Below, in pieces: positions 47,389 to 62,000 of a DNA stretch of 64,000 nt. A model generated the notes under the pieces. That model searched no databases and was not told where the DNA came from. It saw only the letters and a list, made by a program, of their open reading frames with translations. The translations under genes and the position numbers were made by a program. Within the stretch, counting starts at the first letter, position 1; each line of letters starts with the position of its first letter. Origin of the DNA: Rallus limicola (Eukaryota > Chordata > Aves > Gruiformes > Rallidae); contig JAKCOZ010000012.1 of the NCBI GenBank assembly GCA_022605955.1, positions 20,927,015-20,991,014 on the forward strand, read 5' to 3'.

Positions 47389-48513
47389 TGGCCATGTTTT
47401 AGAAGCACTGTGTAGAAAGAATTGCAAAATTTACATGTAACCTAGTGAAATTTGTGGTCAGTATAAAAAGAAATATCTACAGGCCAGTAAAAAAGCGTGG
47501 GTTTTTCGATGAGCGGCACTGATGTTTTGCATCTTATATGTATCTGCTTGAGCATTTTGAAGATAAGAATACCTTTGTTTTTCATTGCTGTTTGATTGAA
47601 GTGTAAGGAGCCCTGGAATATACTTCAAGAAGTAAAATGGTCTCACTTTTCTTTTTTATTACTTAAAGAGGAGATGTTCTGACTGTGCAGGCTTAGTTAA
47701 GAGGAAATCTGTTGAAGAGCAATGGAAAGTGAATGATGGTGAATGTCAGCCTTTCAACTAATATTCCAAGTATATGCTTTAATTAACCTTTTTTCTTCCA
47801 AACTGATCATTATGTGAGAGTGTGTTGTGATCTGCCAAGTATTGCTCAGTACATGCCCTAGGTTCTTTTCTGAAAAGTTAATTTGTTAATGTTTGATATG
47901 TTTTCATTTTTGTCATGTTTAGGAGATTGAATTTTACCATGGGAAAAAATTTTATGCTAAGCTGGTAGTAAGCTAAAGAAAGGAATTTTACAGGTATTTC
48001 AAAATTCTAGCAACCCTATAAACATCACCTTGCCAAATTACAGATACTTGAACCTCAGATTGTGTCAAGGGAATTCCTTTTAACACCTTTGAACCAGATT
48101 TTTCCCTGCGTGAATGTTAGAAGCTTCATGGTTGTACAACTAAAATATGTCACTCAGTTCAGTGTGCTTGTAAGATGACTGTTATGTCTTGGAATAGCAG
48201 CGAGATGGGATAGGTTGAAAATAAGTCTGTTTAAGTTTAAGAAGACATTCTCATTACAATTTCTTGCCTCCTCCTCTTCCCTCCGGATGCTCTTGGTTTA
48301 ACCTCTAACTTTCTCTTTGTGCAGCTGCGCGTTGTGTTTCCCAGCAGAAGATAACTCGGGGGGGGTGAGGGGAGGTGTTGGGTACAGTGTGGGCAACCTG
48401 TGCTTAACCTGCCTGGCATCTAGGGGAAATGAAGCAGGGGTCTTTATGTCCCGATATACTTTGTTTTTCATGCTTTCAAAATGTGCTTCTATTGAAAATA
48501 TTTAGAAGTGTGT

Positions 48514-48520
<7 letters not shown>

Positions 48521-48548
<28 letters not shown>
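48521..48548 (+). repeat. (TA)n microsatellite, about 13 copies
   Basis: Alternating CATATATATATATATATA sequence follows GTGTGTCTGTGTG and ends in an A-run. Confidence 0.95.
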
Positions 48549-48554
<6 letters not shown>

Positions 48555-49225
48555 GTTTGTATGAGCATGTTTCTTGGATAGATTGGCTTTGTTTTGGGTT
48601 AGAAATAGCAATTACGTGTTCACAAATTGCCTATTACATATGCCCAGTATACAGTTTTTCCAGGAGATTTGTAACAGTTCGCTCAGTTCCAAGTGTGTGT
48701 GAGCATGCGCCATCTCTCCAATGCATACAGACTTCTGTATGTGGAAATAAATTCATTTGCTTTTGTGTGTTAAATACTGTATTAATGAAAATTCAATAGT
48801 GACTTATATTTATGGGACTTTCTTAGTGGCTTGATTTCTTTTTTTACCATGCTTCATAAGGAATCAGGGTTAAATACAAATTTGGGGGCTTCTTTGGTAA
48901 ACAAGCATCAATGGTCATTGCAGTCACTGTGTGGCACTTTTTCATGCACATAGCGTTTACTTTTGCAGCATGAATTGTAGAACATGCCCCTTAAAGTGCC
49001 AATTTTGGGTTAATTATAGACATAGGAATCAATTTTCAGTTATTTTGCTGAAGGCTCTGCACTGGCTCTCTCTAAAGCTACAGTGTGCGTTTTGGAAACA
49101 AAATATCCAACTATCAGTACCTGCTGGAGTGGACATGCTGGCATCACGCTTTCTGCCAGGGCTACTTTATTTTATAAAAGAACTGCTGAAATAATGTTGT
49201 TAAGGTTTCAGAGTAATCTACTGCA

Positions 49226-50015
49226 AAGGCAGTGAATAGACAGAATAAAGCATTGTAAGATAAAGAAGGGCAGCCGCTGGCTGGTGCCTGGCTTGCTGCC
49301 TGCCAAGACCCACCAGCTCTTCTCAGCAGAGCTGTTCCCTGGCTGTGGGTCCCAGCCCTGGACAATGCAAAGGCTCTTCCCTCCCAGGAGCAGCACTCCG
49401 TGCTTGTCCTTGCTGAATCGCTGTGGGTTCCTGGTCCCTCTGGATGGCAGCCCTGCCCTCCAGCAGAGCTGGTAGTTGCCTCCAAGCCTGTTTTACCTGC
49501 AAGCTTGAGAGAGTGCTCTCCCTGGGTTTCTCTTCAGTCATTAGTATGTCAAATAGGCCGGTTTCCAGGATAGATGGCTCCAGTATCCCACCTATTACTG
49601 GTCAGTAATGAAGACCCCATTAACCGCTGCTGTGTAGCCCAGCCATCCAACTAGGTTTCTAACCATCTGGTGGTGTCTCATCCAGATGGCAACATCCCAG
49701 ACTGAGTATGTGAATATTGTAGCAGGCAGTGTTGAGCCTAGCTAAAGTTGAGGTAATAGCCTCTGCAGCTCGTCCCTCTGAAGACAGCACAAGATCTGCC
49801 TTTCTGCAGGCATCAAGGACCCCCTCAATCTCCATGAGCTTTCTGACATGCGAGTGGCCTTGCTATGGCAGTGGCTCTCTGCACCGTTGGACGCAACCCA
49901 TCTAGTACCATGGGTCAGGTTCTATCAAATAATCCCTGGTACGAGCCTCAGCCTTATCTCCATCTGCTGTTGCTAAATCAGCCACCTCCTTCAGCAACAG
50001 GCCCTGTTTAGCCTT
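49226..50015 (-). mobile_element. Possible diverged CR1-like internal fragment
   Basis: This is a GC-richer block within AT-rich DNA. Near 49550-49660 the plus strand reads GGTTTCCAGGATAGATGGCTCC...GAAGACCCCATTAACCGCTGCTGTG...CATCCAACTAGGTTTCTAACCATC. That resembles the reverse complement of the CR1 coding region ('...acccattaaccactaccctctgggtgcgaccatccagccaattcctaaccc'). Similarity elsewhere is not clear to me, and there is no CR1 tail. It could be a different old element or a decayed pseudogene. Confidence 0.35.
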
Positions 50016-53000
50016 TTACTATTATTGCAGCATTAAATGTCAAACTATTTGCTAAGTGTTTTCATGAAATGTTGATCTGGAAAGTTATGGTTTATGGGTG
50101 AAATGTAATGCAGTATGTGTGTTACACTACAATTATATGTGCATTAAGTGTTTGCAGAAAAAGTCTAAACTGAATTTTGCAAAACTTTATTTAATTATAG
50201 ACTTAGATTTCAGGATGTATTAGGCCACCCACTAAGTGTGAGGGCGTTCTGTATTGCTCCCAGAGATCTACTGGTTGCTTTGGGAAAACTTTAGTTCTCT
50301 GTGTCGTCAACCTGATGAAATTTATGGGAAATTTTTCCCCCAAAATGACAGTAGCTCTCCTTTGACTTCTCTATCTTACCTGATAATTTAATTTTAAAAA
50401 CATGTAATATTTGAAATAACTTGTTGTTAGAGAGAAGTATAAATATTTTTCAGTTTGATTTAACATTTAAAGCAAGTGTGTGCATGTTTTGGTGTATGAA
50501 TGTGTGCATTTGTACACTGCATAGAAAACTGCTCAGCATATATGTGTGCTTCATTCATTTTACTGTTATGAAAAAACCCCTTGTATGTCTAGCCAGAACA
50601 GAATTTTACTGTAAACCTAGTGCAGCGTGTTCATTTGTATGAGTTGCTGCAACTGGAATTCTTCAAATGCATAATGTGGTGGTCATGATAATGTGTTTAC
50701 AGAGTGTAAAATTTCAGCCTGAATTATGATTGCTAAAATAATTGATCATCAGCAGTTGTGCTTTGCATAAGAAGAAGAGTTCAAGAAAGCTGAATGTTAA
50801 ATAAACAGCATGTTGGATGAACAGCATTTCTCTTTCCTTGCAACTCATCAGTGAAACAAAAAATAAGAGAAGAGCATGTATTCTTATTGGCAATTACTGT
50901 CCGAGGAGGATAATGACACCACCTTTATGACTTGCTAGAACTGTCTGCTTAAAGTAAATTTCCCATTACGTTCCTCTCAGTGTTAAAACACAGTCTTTCT
51001 ACCAGTAGATATGTTGTGCTAAAAATAAAACCAGAAAGGTCTCTTAGACATGGTTTCTGGTTATTAAGTAATGTGTGCTCACTCCATCACTACCCAGCGG
51101 GCCCTTCTGGTCTTTCCAACAGCTTTGGGAGTTCCTGCATGAACTGAAGGATGAATGAACAAAATGAAAATCCTCTCCTTTGGACTTCTCTCCAGTTTTG
51201 ATCATCTTGCAAACGAGTGGAAATGTATAGATTTTGTTTGGTTTAAAACTGTATTTAGAAAGTATCTCAGATACCTAAAGTAGAACATCCAGGCATCCAA
51301 CAGGATCCACTCCCTATGGGGAATTTTAAGTTCTATAGGTAAAGTTATTAGAGAAACTGTTATGTTTTAGAGATACCTGTTGAATTTGTGGAAGTCAAAA
51401 GTGCATTGAGTGTGTTTGATCAAACCCTGTTCTGTAATGCTCTAGAGAGGCGGGCGCCGCACTCTGTAGTGTGGCTGGGCGGGGGGGAAGGATGCAGTCA
51501 CCAGTGCTCGGCTCAGAGCGGAAAAGCTCAGCAAAACTCATGCTTTGGTTTGATATGGTGCATTTTCTGCTCTGGATAGAGAAATACCTCTCTTGAGGCT
51601 GCAGCCATCAACAGTGCAATTGGTGGAAATCTTTTAGAAGATTATGCATTAGTCTCAAGGAGATGTTACACCCCCGGTGTCTTTGTTTTCCTGGAGCAGT
51701 GTATCTGTGAAGTGAGTGTGTTGTTGCAGCTGCCGCAGAACCACCAGGTTGCAGAGGTTTGCTGCAGGACAGGGGATGCGTCTAGCATGGCATGGGCAAG
51801 ATGAATGTAAGACACACACACACACCTTTTTTGTTCCCTTTGGCAGTCTCTGCCTTCCCCAGTACACCTCTCTTTCTGTGCCAAAATGATCACATCAGTA
51901 ATGATCGCTCTCTTGGTTTTTTTCTTTTAGTTGGTTTGTTTTGTTTTGTTTTCAATAGCTTTTCTTGTTTCTTTTCCGTAAGGAGTCCTTCAGGGCTTCT
52001 AAAGATCTCATTTCTATTCTTGTGATAGCAGGTGCCTTTGATAATCTCCTTTTTCTGTAGTCTTGATTATTCTTTCCCTGTGTTGTTTGTTTCATCCTTT
52101 TGGCAATTACATCCTCAATTTTGAATTATTTTAAATTTCTGTTGCTGAAATCAAAACCTAGCCAGTAACCATCTTTCTGCATTTGCTGCTTTAGCTTTGT
52201 GGGGCAGCAAGCCCCCTACCCTCTCAGCATACTGCTTGTCCACAATATGGTAATTTATATTGTCTCTTCACTGCAAGATATTTTTTTTTTGTTCAGTAAA
52301 TTATCAGCATTTGTTTGCAGTCGATCATTTTTGTTTAATAGCATTTTCTATTACGTGCCACAGCAGTGTCCTAGGAGAAAAGGTTTTTCTCCTGGAGCTC
52401 TAATGAGTTGTTTTCTTAGCTTTCCTGAATGGTGTCCCACTCTCAAACAGTCTGGTACGTGTCCTTGTGGTGTGGATGTACGTCAGGCTTTGGCAGATTC
52501 ATTCTGCCTTGTTTGGAAATTTCTCAGGCACTGAAGTGAATAAAAGTGAATCCGACAGCAAGTTGATGGAGCCAGAGTGGCAAATGGATGCCAGTCCCAT
52601 CTTGTAGGATCCTTTTATGCGCATTCTGCTGAGGGACTCCAGTGTCTGAGCTCAGCTACTTCACAGAAGGAATGACTTGGCAGAACTCAAGTCCCTAGTG
52701 TCTCCAAACCAGGAAAGATGTGAAATGAGATTTTGCTGCTTACAGTCTAAAGGTTTTTATTCTTTTTCCAGTCACTATAAGTGAAATCCTTTCGAAACTA
52801 GCTAAAGATTGTATCAGCTGCTGAAAGGGTCCTGCCATCTTCCTTTGGTAGCCCCAACCAGTGGTACTCAATGCAAAGCAATCTAAAAATTTAAAAGATA
52901 GGGAGGCAAAAGCCCAGAGAGGTATCCTTAGAGATCACATTCCTCTAATGTAGGTTTTTACTTGAAATTTTAATAACCTGAATGCCTACTAGAAGATGAT

Positions 53001-56000
53001 TTCTCTGACATGTTCTTTTCACCCCATTCCCTACTTTGAAGATATGGGAGGTCTAGAAATGCTTGATTCATAACCTACTTTTTCTTGTATGGAGATAAAA
53101 AAAACCCAAACCAACCTGGTTCTTCACTCTAGTACCTTGTTGGTTGTATTGATCTTTCAGGATCCTTCATATTTTTGAAGACAGCAAAGCCTAAAATCTG
53201 AAAGGGGTTTCTGAGATTTTTTTTTTATAATGTGTGTGTATATATATATTATTGGTTCCTTACTTGCTGCCATACAAATGGGAACAACTTTGTTATTTTT
53301 CTGCCATTATTTGTAGTTAAAATCAGTCCTCTTGGCCTAGTCTTTGGCGTCGCTTATTGATGTTCCAGAAGGGATACTGAGAGGGAACTGTAAAGAAAAT
53401 TTCTAGATGAGATGTACAAGTTAATTGTCAATGAGATTTCGATAGCTAAAGCAAACTTGTAGGGAATGCTTCCCTGTAAAAGCAGGAACAAGCGTCGTGC
53501 TGCTGCCTGTGAATTATAGAAGTGAGGTTCAAAAAGATTAGTTCTGCAGACATGCTGAATACAAAAGTAGTTGTTGGTATGATTAAGATAGGGAACTTTA
53601 TGTGGCAATTGCCCTCCTCCTTTCTCAGCATAATTACTTGAAGTTTACTGTAGTCTGGATACAGTTTTGTGTTTTATTGAAATATTGAATGATTGCTAGA
53701 TTAGAATGAAATGTTAAAGCTAAACTTAAAACCTGGAGAAGATAAGACTGCTTTTTCTAATTATAGGTAATGCCTGGATATTGATCTCTGTATTTCTAAT
53801 TTTGTGATCCATGGTGTGTTAACATCAATCACTGGAAATAAGGCTGCAAAATTGACTATTGCAAAACAGATCAGACTGTTATAAATTGTGGATATTTGAC
53901 AATCTGATATACATTGAAATTAATGTAGAAATTACTTTATTGGGACAGGAGAAGGAGCAGTTTGCACACCTGAGAGCTTGAACAGTTTGCAGGCACTGTA
54001 CACTGTTCACTCCCTGCTCTTGTTCTTCAAGTGCTGATTTGATTTCCCCAAGTGCAAAGATGAATGCACGTAGAGGGTATTGGGAATCTCTCTGTTCTTC
54101 AGTGTGAATCCCAGTGGCAGCTCTGTCACTGCATAATCAATAGACTAGTGGCACACATCCCCTCTCCGTGAGGACCCCCTCTCCGTTCTCTGTAGCCTCT
54201 CAACCTGCCTGATGCACTGGATGCTCAGTGGCTGGCTGCCCCCACATCAGAGAGCTTAAGCCTCTGTGTGTCAGTCAATCTCAGTACAGGAGGGTTGGAG
54301 AGGTTGAGGCTAACCTGAGAAGCAGAAGCAGCTCTGCTACACACACAGTTTCGGAGAGTTGATCTGTCTGCAGTGTAGGGTGTCCATCACCTCCCGTTAC
54401 AGCTCTTCCTGCCTTGTTCACTCCACGGGGCAGTTCTGAGCTCCTTGTTGTACACCTCTCAGCAGAATTTGCCTTTATCTTTAAACTACAGGCATTTTAT
54501 GTCTTTGCATAGCATATCAGGGCTTTTATTCACAGTTGCAACCCCAGTCCCATCACAGTACAAATAACTGTAATAGGTGCTGTCACTATAAGGGATATTC
54601 TTTTGTTCAGCAGCACGCAAGTTAAGAGCTTTCCAGCATACCCACCTCTAAGAGCTCCCAATCTGTCATGTGGCTGTCAGACCAGGAAGCTTAACTACTC
54701 ATTCATTTGGTGCTCGATGGCTTACCTCTGAAGGAGCACCAGGGTGTAGCTGTGTCCTGCTAGGATTTTCCTTGGATCTGTTTTCAGTGACTTGCATCCA
54801 GAAACAGAGAGACTACCTCTTGCTGTATGCCTTTGCTACCCTATTTAAAACCTTTTCCTTTTGAAAGTATTGGACTGCTCTTTGAACAGTTTGGCTTATT
54901 ATGGATGTTGCTTTAAGGAGGTCTTTCAAGCCTTAATTTACACCTTTTGACTACTTAATACCAGAAGAAATATCTGGTAGGCCCAGGGTGGATCAAAGGG
55001 AAAACAATTTAATCAACACACAGAAGGCCCTGTTTGAAGTAATTGATTGTCATTTTGGTTTTGGAGAAATCAAACTTGGAGAAAATAACTGCTGCAATCT
55101 ATTAAAATGCTTGATTTGCTACTAGTATTGAGTTGTAGTGAAATTCTTATTTCTTTTGCTAATCAGGCTGATCTACTGCTTTGCTCTTGCTTTTGTTAAA
55201 GCACATCTTAGCCTTTCTTTATACAGATGATTTAAGTTTTCATGACTTTTTATGAAGCTGGAAGTTTATGAATAGCACATCTCTTTTTTGCTCTGTCAAG
55301 CCATGTGAGGATGAAAGCAGGTATCTGATGTGCAAAGTTGCCACTTGTTTTTACTGCTGCAATGCACTGGACAAAGATGGACTATTTATGAAAACTTTTG
55401 CATTTAAAACTAGGAAAAAGTACTGTTTTGTCAGTAGTGAACTGATTTTGTTCTTCACAGAATTAGCAGGGATTTGTTGGCTTCCAACTAGCAGGTAAAC
55501 TACTTATCCTTGAATGTACAAAGTACAGAGTATTGAAGCTAGGTGAATAATAAACTCGTTGGGTTATAAAAAATAATTTCTATGCCACTGTAAAAGCTTA
55601 CCACTTAAGACTCTTAATAAATGCTCTTTGTGAGCGCTATGCCTGTGATTTCCAACAGTTACATCAGTGGTTTAGCTTTCTTTAAAACTTAATGTCTTGC
55701 TTGAATATTTAATTTATCTGAAATTATTATCTTGGCTTAAATCAAATTTTGATAGAGGTTGCCAAAATTTGAAATTGAATTTGAAATTAAAGTTTAAATT
55801 GAGTCTTAACATGGGTAGGTAGGTCTTTAGAAAACACCCTGGCCTGAGTGGTGCTGGCCCTGCTGTCTGGGGCTCAGCTCTGCCAGCCTTGGGGTCAGCT
55901 GTCCCAGTGTGAGGTGGAAGTGCATGAAACTTTCCTGAGCATGTGGTTTTGGTCAATTTGAAATAACACTTTTAACTTCTGAACCTGTAAATAGTTTGCT

Positions 56001-59000
56001 ACTGGGCTGTACCCTGACCATTGTTACTTTTCAAAGACAGGAGAGAGAGAATCATGAATTATTTCTGCCTGCTCATCTCTAACAGTCCATAAGCTACTCT
56101 CTGGAGAGCGGAAATAGTGATGCAGGATTTTTCTTGAAGGTTCTCTTTCTTGTGACTCTATGCTGCTTTCTCCCTCAAGGAGCCTTTACAAGAAATGTGG
56201 CACATGGACTCTGTCCAGCTCAGCCAGCTGTTGTAGGGCATCAGTGAGTCTTGTGGATTTCTCTCTGTCGCTCAGATCTGGTTGATATCAACTAATGTCT
56301 TTTTATCTCAGCCTTAAAACTACATGACCCGAGACAAACCACATCACTGCAAAAGCTTTGTCATCTTAAGAGTCCACATACCAAAAGATGCTGCAGCAGG
56401 GTTTTGTTGTTGCAGGGAAGAATTTCAATTAAAGAGTAACAAACAAATAAGTAAATAATTTAAGTTGTGGCCAAAGATGGAAAAAATACTCTTTGAAAAA
56501 ACAGAAATGCTTCTGTGGGGTTCCCTCTTCTACTTTTCTGCTCACCTCGTGCCCTGATTCCTTTTGACACAGTGGTACAAGCAGGAGCCCAGCCTTGTGC
56601 TCTGGTTCCCTTTAGGCACTGTTATTTGGTTTTGTTTTGTTTCAGCTTGTTCAAATAACAAGCAGCAGGTCTTAATATTTTTGTGTATTATCTGTAGGCT
56701 TTGTATTTTAGTCTTTGTTCATTCTAAACATAATCAGTATTGATCTCCTAACAGTGTCTCTATGCACTGTATCTGTACCAGAATTTTTAAGTTCACTATC
56801 CCTTGGTTCTGGGTCTTTTGGGTCTGGCCATGAATAACCCAACTGATTCTCTTGGGCAGCACCCATACCTTTCCTTTGTGAGGGCTCTGCTGGGAATGGC
56901 CCCATGCAGCCCCAGGCTGTGAGTAGACATGGTGAAGTCCATCTGAATCTTGGTAATTTTCTTCAGCTGCTGGGGCAATTGCAAGGGCAGTGCTGCAGCT
57001 ATCTGTTGGGAGGCTTAGGGAATGTCTTTCCTTTGAAACTTGATTTATATCACTGCAGTGAGAAACAGTTAATTTAACAAGGAAAAAAAAAAAAGGCCCA
57101 CAGGAGGGGTTGGGTGGAGTGCCTCAGATATGACTGCTGAAATGACCTCACCAGGTCAAGTCTCCTGGTAACTAAGGATGAGCAGACTGTTTGGATCCTC
57201 AGTAGTATCTTTCTGGTTTGTTAATCAAAAGAAATGCATATGATGCTTTTAATACTTTGCAAATACATCTGTCCTTCTAAAAAGTGCCACATGAGAGATT
57301 TTTACATGGAGAGTTACATGTGAAATCAGATTGCCTTATTGCAACTCAGTTATGTACGAACAAAAGCAGAAAACCAAATCCCGGAGTTGCAGTTGCAAGG
57401 GAAGAAGAAAACCTCTGCTCACAGACCCCATGACACACGTGGCTGTCCTGAGTCCCATTGCACCGTGTTGCCAGGAGTCACATCTGTGTCCTTGTCTTAC
57501 AAGGATAGGGGCATTGTACGCAGTGATGGGGGGCTTTGCAGATCACGTCATACGTGTATTATGAACACTTCAGGCTATTGTTGCTTTTCTGGTGTGAAAT
57601 ATTTACACTTCACTGTGGCTGCGTGCCTTCACCCACACGCTTTGCCCTGTGAGGCCATGGGTGGTCTGTGGCAGGTCCATGGACCCACTATCTTCAAAAT
57701 TTGCTAGGAGTGTTTGACATGTGTCTTTTTAAGGACTGGCAATTGCTTTGAAGTCCTTTACAAACCGAAGTAACGAAATTTAACTCTTCATATGGAGGAT
57801 AAAAGAAGTGAATGGCATTTCATATTTATTTTTATTACTTTACAGGAGGATATTATCAGGATAAAAAAGATAAAACTAGTAATGTTTTCTGAATTAATGC
57901 GTTAACAAATTACTTAGTTAAAAATGCCACAAAGAAATTATCTTGACAAAAGTACAACCAGTGCTAATTGCTCTTAAACTTGGTTTGTTTAGTCTGCAAA
58001 TGTGGCTAGCAAGACAGCATCCTCTTCATTTCTGTGGGAAGGGGAGGTTCCGTGTGCCTGTGGTGAGCACACAGAGCGCTGCTACTCCTGCAGTCCAGAG
58101 GGTCAAACGAGACTTCTCTGAAAAGGTGTCAAAATCAGTCTAGTGGCAATATTCCTGTGAGAATATGGCAAGTGGATTTATTTCTGTTAAAAGTTAGTGT
58201 AAAAAAAATTTTGTGTTAAATGGGTCAGAAGTGCTCGTGTTTGAGGCATTTTTGTAGTTCCCAGATTTTGCTTGTTCCTTAGGCAGTGGTAAGAATGATA
58301 AGACACAAGAAGCAGCCTGATAAATGATTGCAGCTCCACAGTTCAATGAAATATATATATATTGAACATTGTTTTTATCTGATCTGGTAAATGGTCTCTT
58401 CTGAAGTGCAGTGGTTTGTAAACTCAGGTTGTTATTACTTGTGAGCTGTTGGAAGATACATCATTATTGGGCTCTCAAGATCTATGCATTTCTGGGAGTA
58501 CTATATAGGGTCTCTGGATCTATTAGTGGTAAACACATCAGTTTGTTCCACTTTAAAATCCTGCTGCTGGCTTTGCAAAGCGTGGCAAAAAACCACACTC
58601 AAAAAGAGAAAAGAATAAACCCCTTTGACTAGGTGTGACCGAAATAATATCTACAGTGTTCTGCTTGGAGATGAACCAGACCTTGATATTTGATGTCTGA
58701 CATTGAGGGGAAATACTTTTGCTAGGTGGAGTGTTTTTGACAAACGTGTGTGTGTGATACTCCTCACCCGAGCATCTGTCAGTTGTTTCCTTGGTTCACC
58801 TAACCTGTGTTAGTGATCACAAAAGAAAGTAGCAAAACGTACAGGTTTCCAATTCATCAATAAAAAGAACTCAATATCTGTATGCTCAAATTGAAAATGG
58901 AGGCATAGCTTTCTCTTTGTTTTTAACTTTATAGGCATTCATAATGATTTTTTTTTTTTCTTCAAGACTGAAAACCAGGCAGGTCTGTGGATGCTTTAGT

Positions 59001-62000
59001 AAATCTGTATCAGAGCAGCAAAAAACATGCAAGGAGGAAGTAATATGGTGTATGGTAGCTATCTGGTATATCTTAAAATTCAGTTGTGGGTAAATTTTCT
59101 ATTTTTCACAAGTTGGAAGGTGAAAGGATGTTTTTTTTTTTTCTCCAACAGCAAGACTAGAGGACTTGAATCTTTTGTTACTTTCTCTGGTCAGTCTCAT
59201 AGATCTCATTGATAAATGTGAATTGACTTTAAAAAAATCAAAAAGCAGGCCCCAAACCCACCCTTCTCATCAAGTCCTGACAGCAGTTATGGAGAATTCT
59301 GCAGGCAAGTGTAGAGGTGGAATTGGGTAAATGAAATTCCCAAATGGTGAAATCCTACCTTCAGCCTGTTCTCATTTGAGCAGCGAGATCTGCAGGATAT
59401 ACAGCTCAGCCAATTTCAAATTCCTGGTGTGAAACAATCAAGATAACAATCAAAAAGCAAAGAAAGGGAAAAGCTCTGTTAGATCAAACGCTATACTGTA
59501 GATGTCTCCTTAGGCAGAATTACTCCTTCCAGAGTCTCTACTCTTGCTTAAAATAACCACAGCCCCATAACACATGCCGTTTCTTTAAGTGCACTTCAAC
59601 TGCATGATTTTGTTCTGGGGAAGCTTTTCCTGGTTATTTAAAACATGTTTCCAGCTACACAATCATCAGTAGGTTTATCTAAACCAGAGATGTTTTCTTG
59701 GCCTTCACTTTTGCTCTGGTTAAATTTTTGTGTCTCTTCTCCTGGTCAGAGATCTTACTTACCTCAGACCTGATCATTAGCAGCTTTCCAAGTTACCAGG
59801 CAGACTTTTACTGACATTTAATGCAGAGGTTAGTAACTAGTTCCACTTTTATATTGGTTTTGAAAATGATAAATAACATGCTTGACAAAATGCATTTTTT
59901 TTCTGAGACACTCTTGAAGACAGTGAATTTAGTGTCAGTTCTTCAGAGAAGCTTGAGGAGGCTTCAATTCAAGTCATTCTTGATAGTATTTGCACATCCT
60001 TTACAGTTACTATAAGGGCATAACCATTACAGAGAAACAAGATGCTATTAACCCTGTTTACAGGGAGCTCTACTGAAGAACAGAAGAGAAAATAAGAGTG
60101 GATAGGTAAGACACTGAGAAGAGCATTAGTCAGATTACTGTGGAGATACAATTTTCAAGTTAATAGTTTCCTGAATTAAAAACTAATATGAAAGAAGTGG
60201 AGTGAGGTGTGAGCTTATGCTGATGAGCACATATTGGCCAATGTTCTTTGAAAAATAGTCTTGAAATTTAATGGCATTTTAACATTTACCATGTTACATG
60301 CTCAATTCCCCATTGCACGTTCCTAGATGAATGCTTTTATAGATTAACGCCTTCACTATCAATGTGTTAAGTGCTTTTTCTTTTTTGGGTGGTACACGAG
60401 TGGTCTGTAGAAGTGGACCTGTGTTACTGAACACCCTATCTAGATGGTAGTACTAGAAAGATCACAAGGGGCAGGAGGGTTGGAAATGCCCTGTGGGACT
60501 CCAGTTAATCCCATGCAAAGCGTGCAGTTGTCATACCAAAGTGTAATACAGAGACTGGGTAGCTGTTTCCTGCAGCGACCTGTTGGGGAAGTGTTACAAC
60601 ACGGGAGTGGGGTGTGTGGAGCAAGGAGAGTCTGTGGAGGGGGTCAACAGGGATCAGAGGTGCCTTGTCTCTTACAGGAGTGTCATGTTAAGCTAGTAAG
60701 AGGCAGATAGAAGAATTATAAAGGCAGACACAATCTATTCTGGTTCTGAGCGGGGAGCAGACCTGGAAAACTGCTTGCCAGGAGAGGTAGGTGCTAAATG
60801 TTCTTGGCACTGAAAATGTTAATGGATGGTTAATTCCTTTGAGGTTACTGAATACACAGAAACCAGACAAACTGTGCTCTGAAAAGTCATCTGAGTTGAA
60901 AATAGCTGGAGACTCAGGTTATTTAGGGGACTAGATCACGGTGGTGGTGTTCTCGCTCTCTTGGGGCATTGACCTTTGGGTCTCTGCTGGAGAGAGGGTA
61001 ATGGGCTGGGGGGCCCTTTGGCCTGATCCCATATGGCCAATCTTCAGGTCTCATTCAGGTCTCCTGCGTTTTGTTTGGATTAAATCTTTTATCTTGTATG
61101 AAGGAAAAGACAAGGTGCTGGGGAACTAACGTTAGCAAGTTTTTTCACTTTTTAAACTGTTGGCAAAGTGGCAGAATAGGTTATGGAATCACACTTGCCC
61201 TTCTTTGTGGGATAAACGCCTGCTGTGTGTTGCTCTGTACATGTAATGCATTTGTTCAAGGGGGCAATGAATTGAGCTATGTAGCTGCAATGAACATAGG
61301 AAATTCAACAGAAAATATTTCTAATCAAAGAAAAATACTGACTTCATTTTGGCAACAGTTTACGTTTCCTTAGATTGTTTTGCACCCATTTGTAGTAAGG
61401 AAAAACATCTCCCTGCCATAGGAAAACCCAGTGTAATCAAAATGTTAATTAACATAATGAACAACATTTTTAGGAAAAGCTTTTGTAATTTCAGAATAGA
61501 TCACCTAGGGTGGGAGGTACACAGTTCAGTGGTTTAACTGCCTACCCATAGGTAAGTCCCACCTTAGTATTTAGGACAGACTTGGATAAGGGCAGCTTAA
61601 GATGTTACCAATTCATCATAGCCTGGAGATGGTCTTGATGGGAGGCCTCTCTGCTGTGGCTTCATTTCCTGATGCTTGCTGAAACCTTTGAATATGCTGT
61701 CATTGATGAATCAGATGTATTTGTTTTCTGATCTTGCTTATGTCCTGTTGCTTAAAAAAAAATAAGGTGAAGCACAAGTGGCATGATTAGATTAGTCTAA
61801 TGCTGCTGTTGATTAATGACTTCAATCCATTTATTTAATAAATGCTATTCTCCTTGACCATACTGCTAAAGTAAATATTTTGCTGTGTTTATCTGTGCTG
61901 TAGGCTGCCTGTTCTTCGGAACAGGTTTCAGTGTCTCTTACTTAATGTATAAGTCTAATATTGATGCAAGTATTCCCCTAGTCAATCAGTGTGACAGCCA

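Larger units (their letters stand above)
46968..49225 (+). other. AT-rich, probably intronic DNA
   Basis: No gene seen. The stretch contains the TGGA tetranucleotide repeat at 47351-47388 and the TA repeat at 48521-48548. A GC-richer island at 48230-48420 has an acceptor-like TTTCTCTTTGTGCAG near 48324, but no convincing exon follows it. Confidence 0.5.

Noticed and set aside
48324..48370. Acceptor-like TTTCTCTTTGTGCAG followed by a G-rich GGTGAGG
   Set aside because: The implied exon would be only about 45 nt, ending in a homopolymer G-run, with no conserved frame; too weak to annotate.
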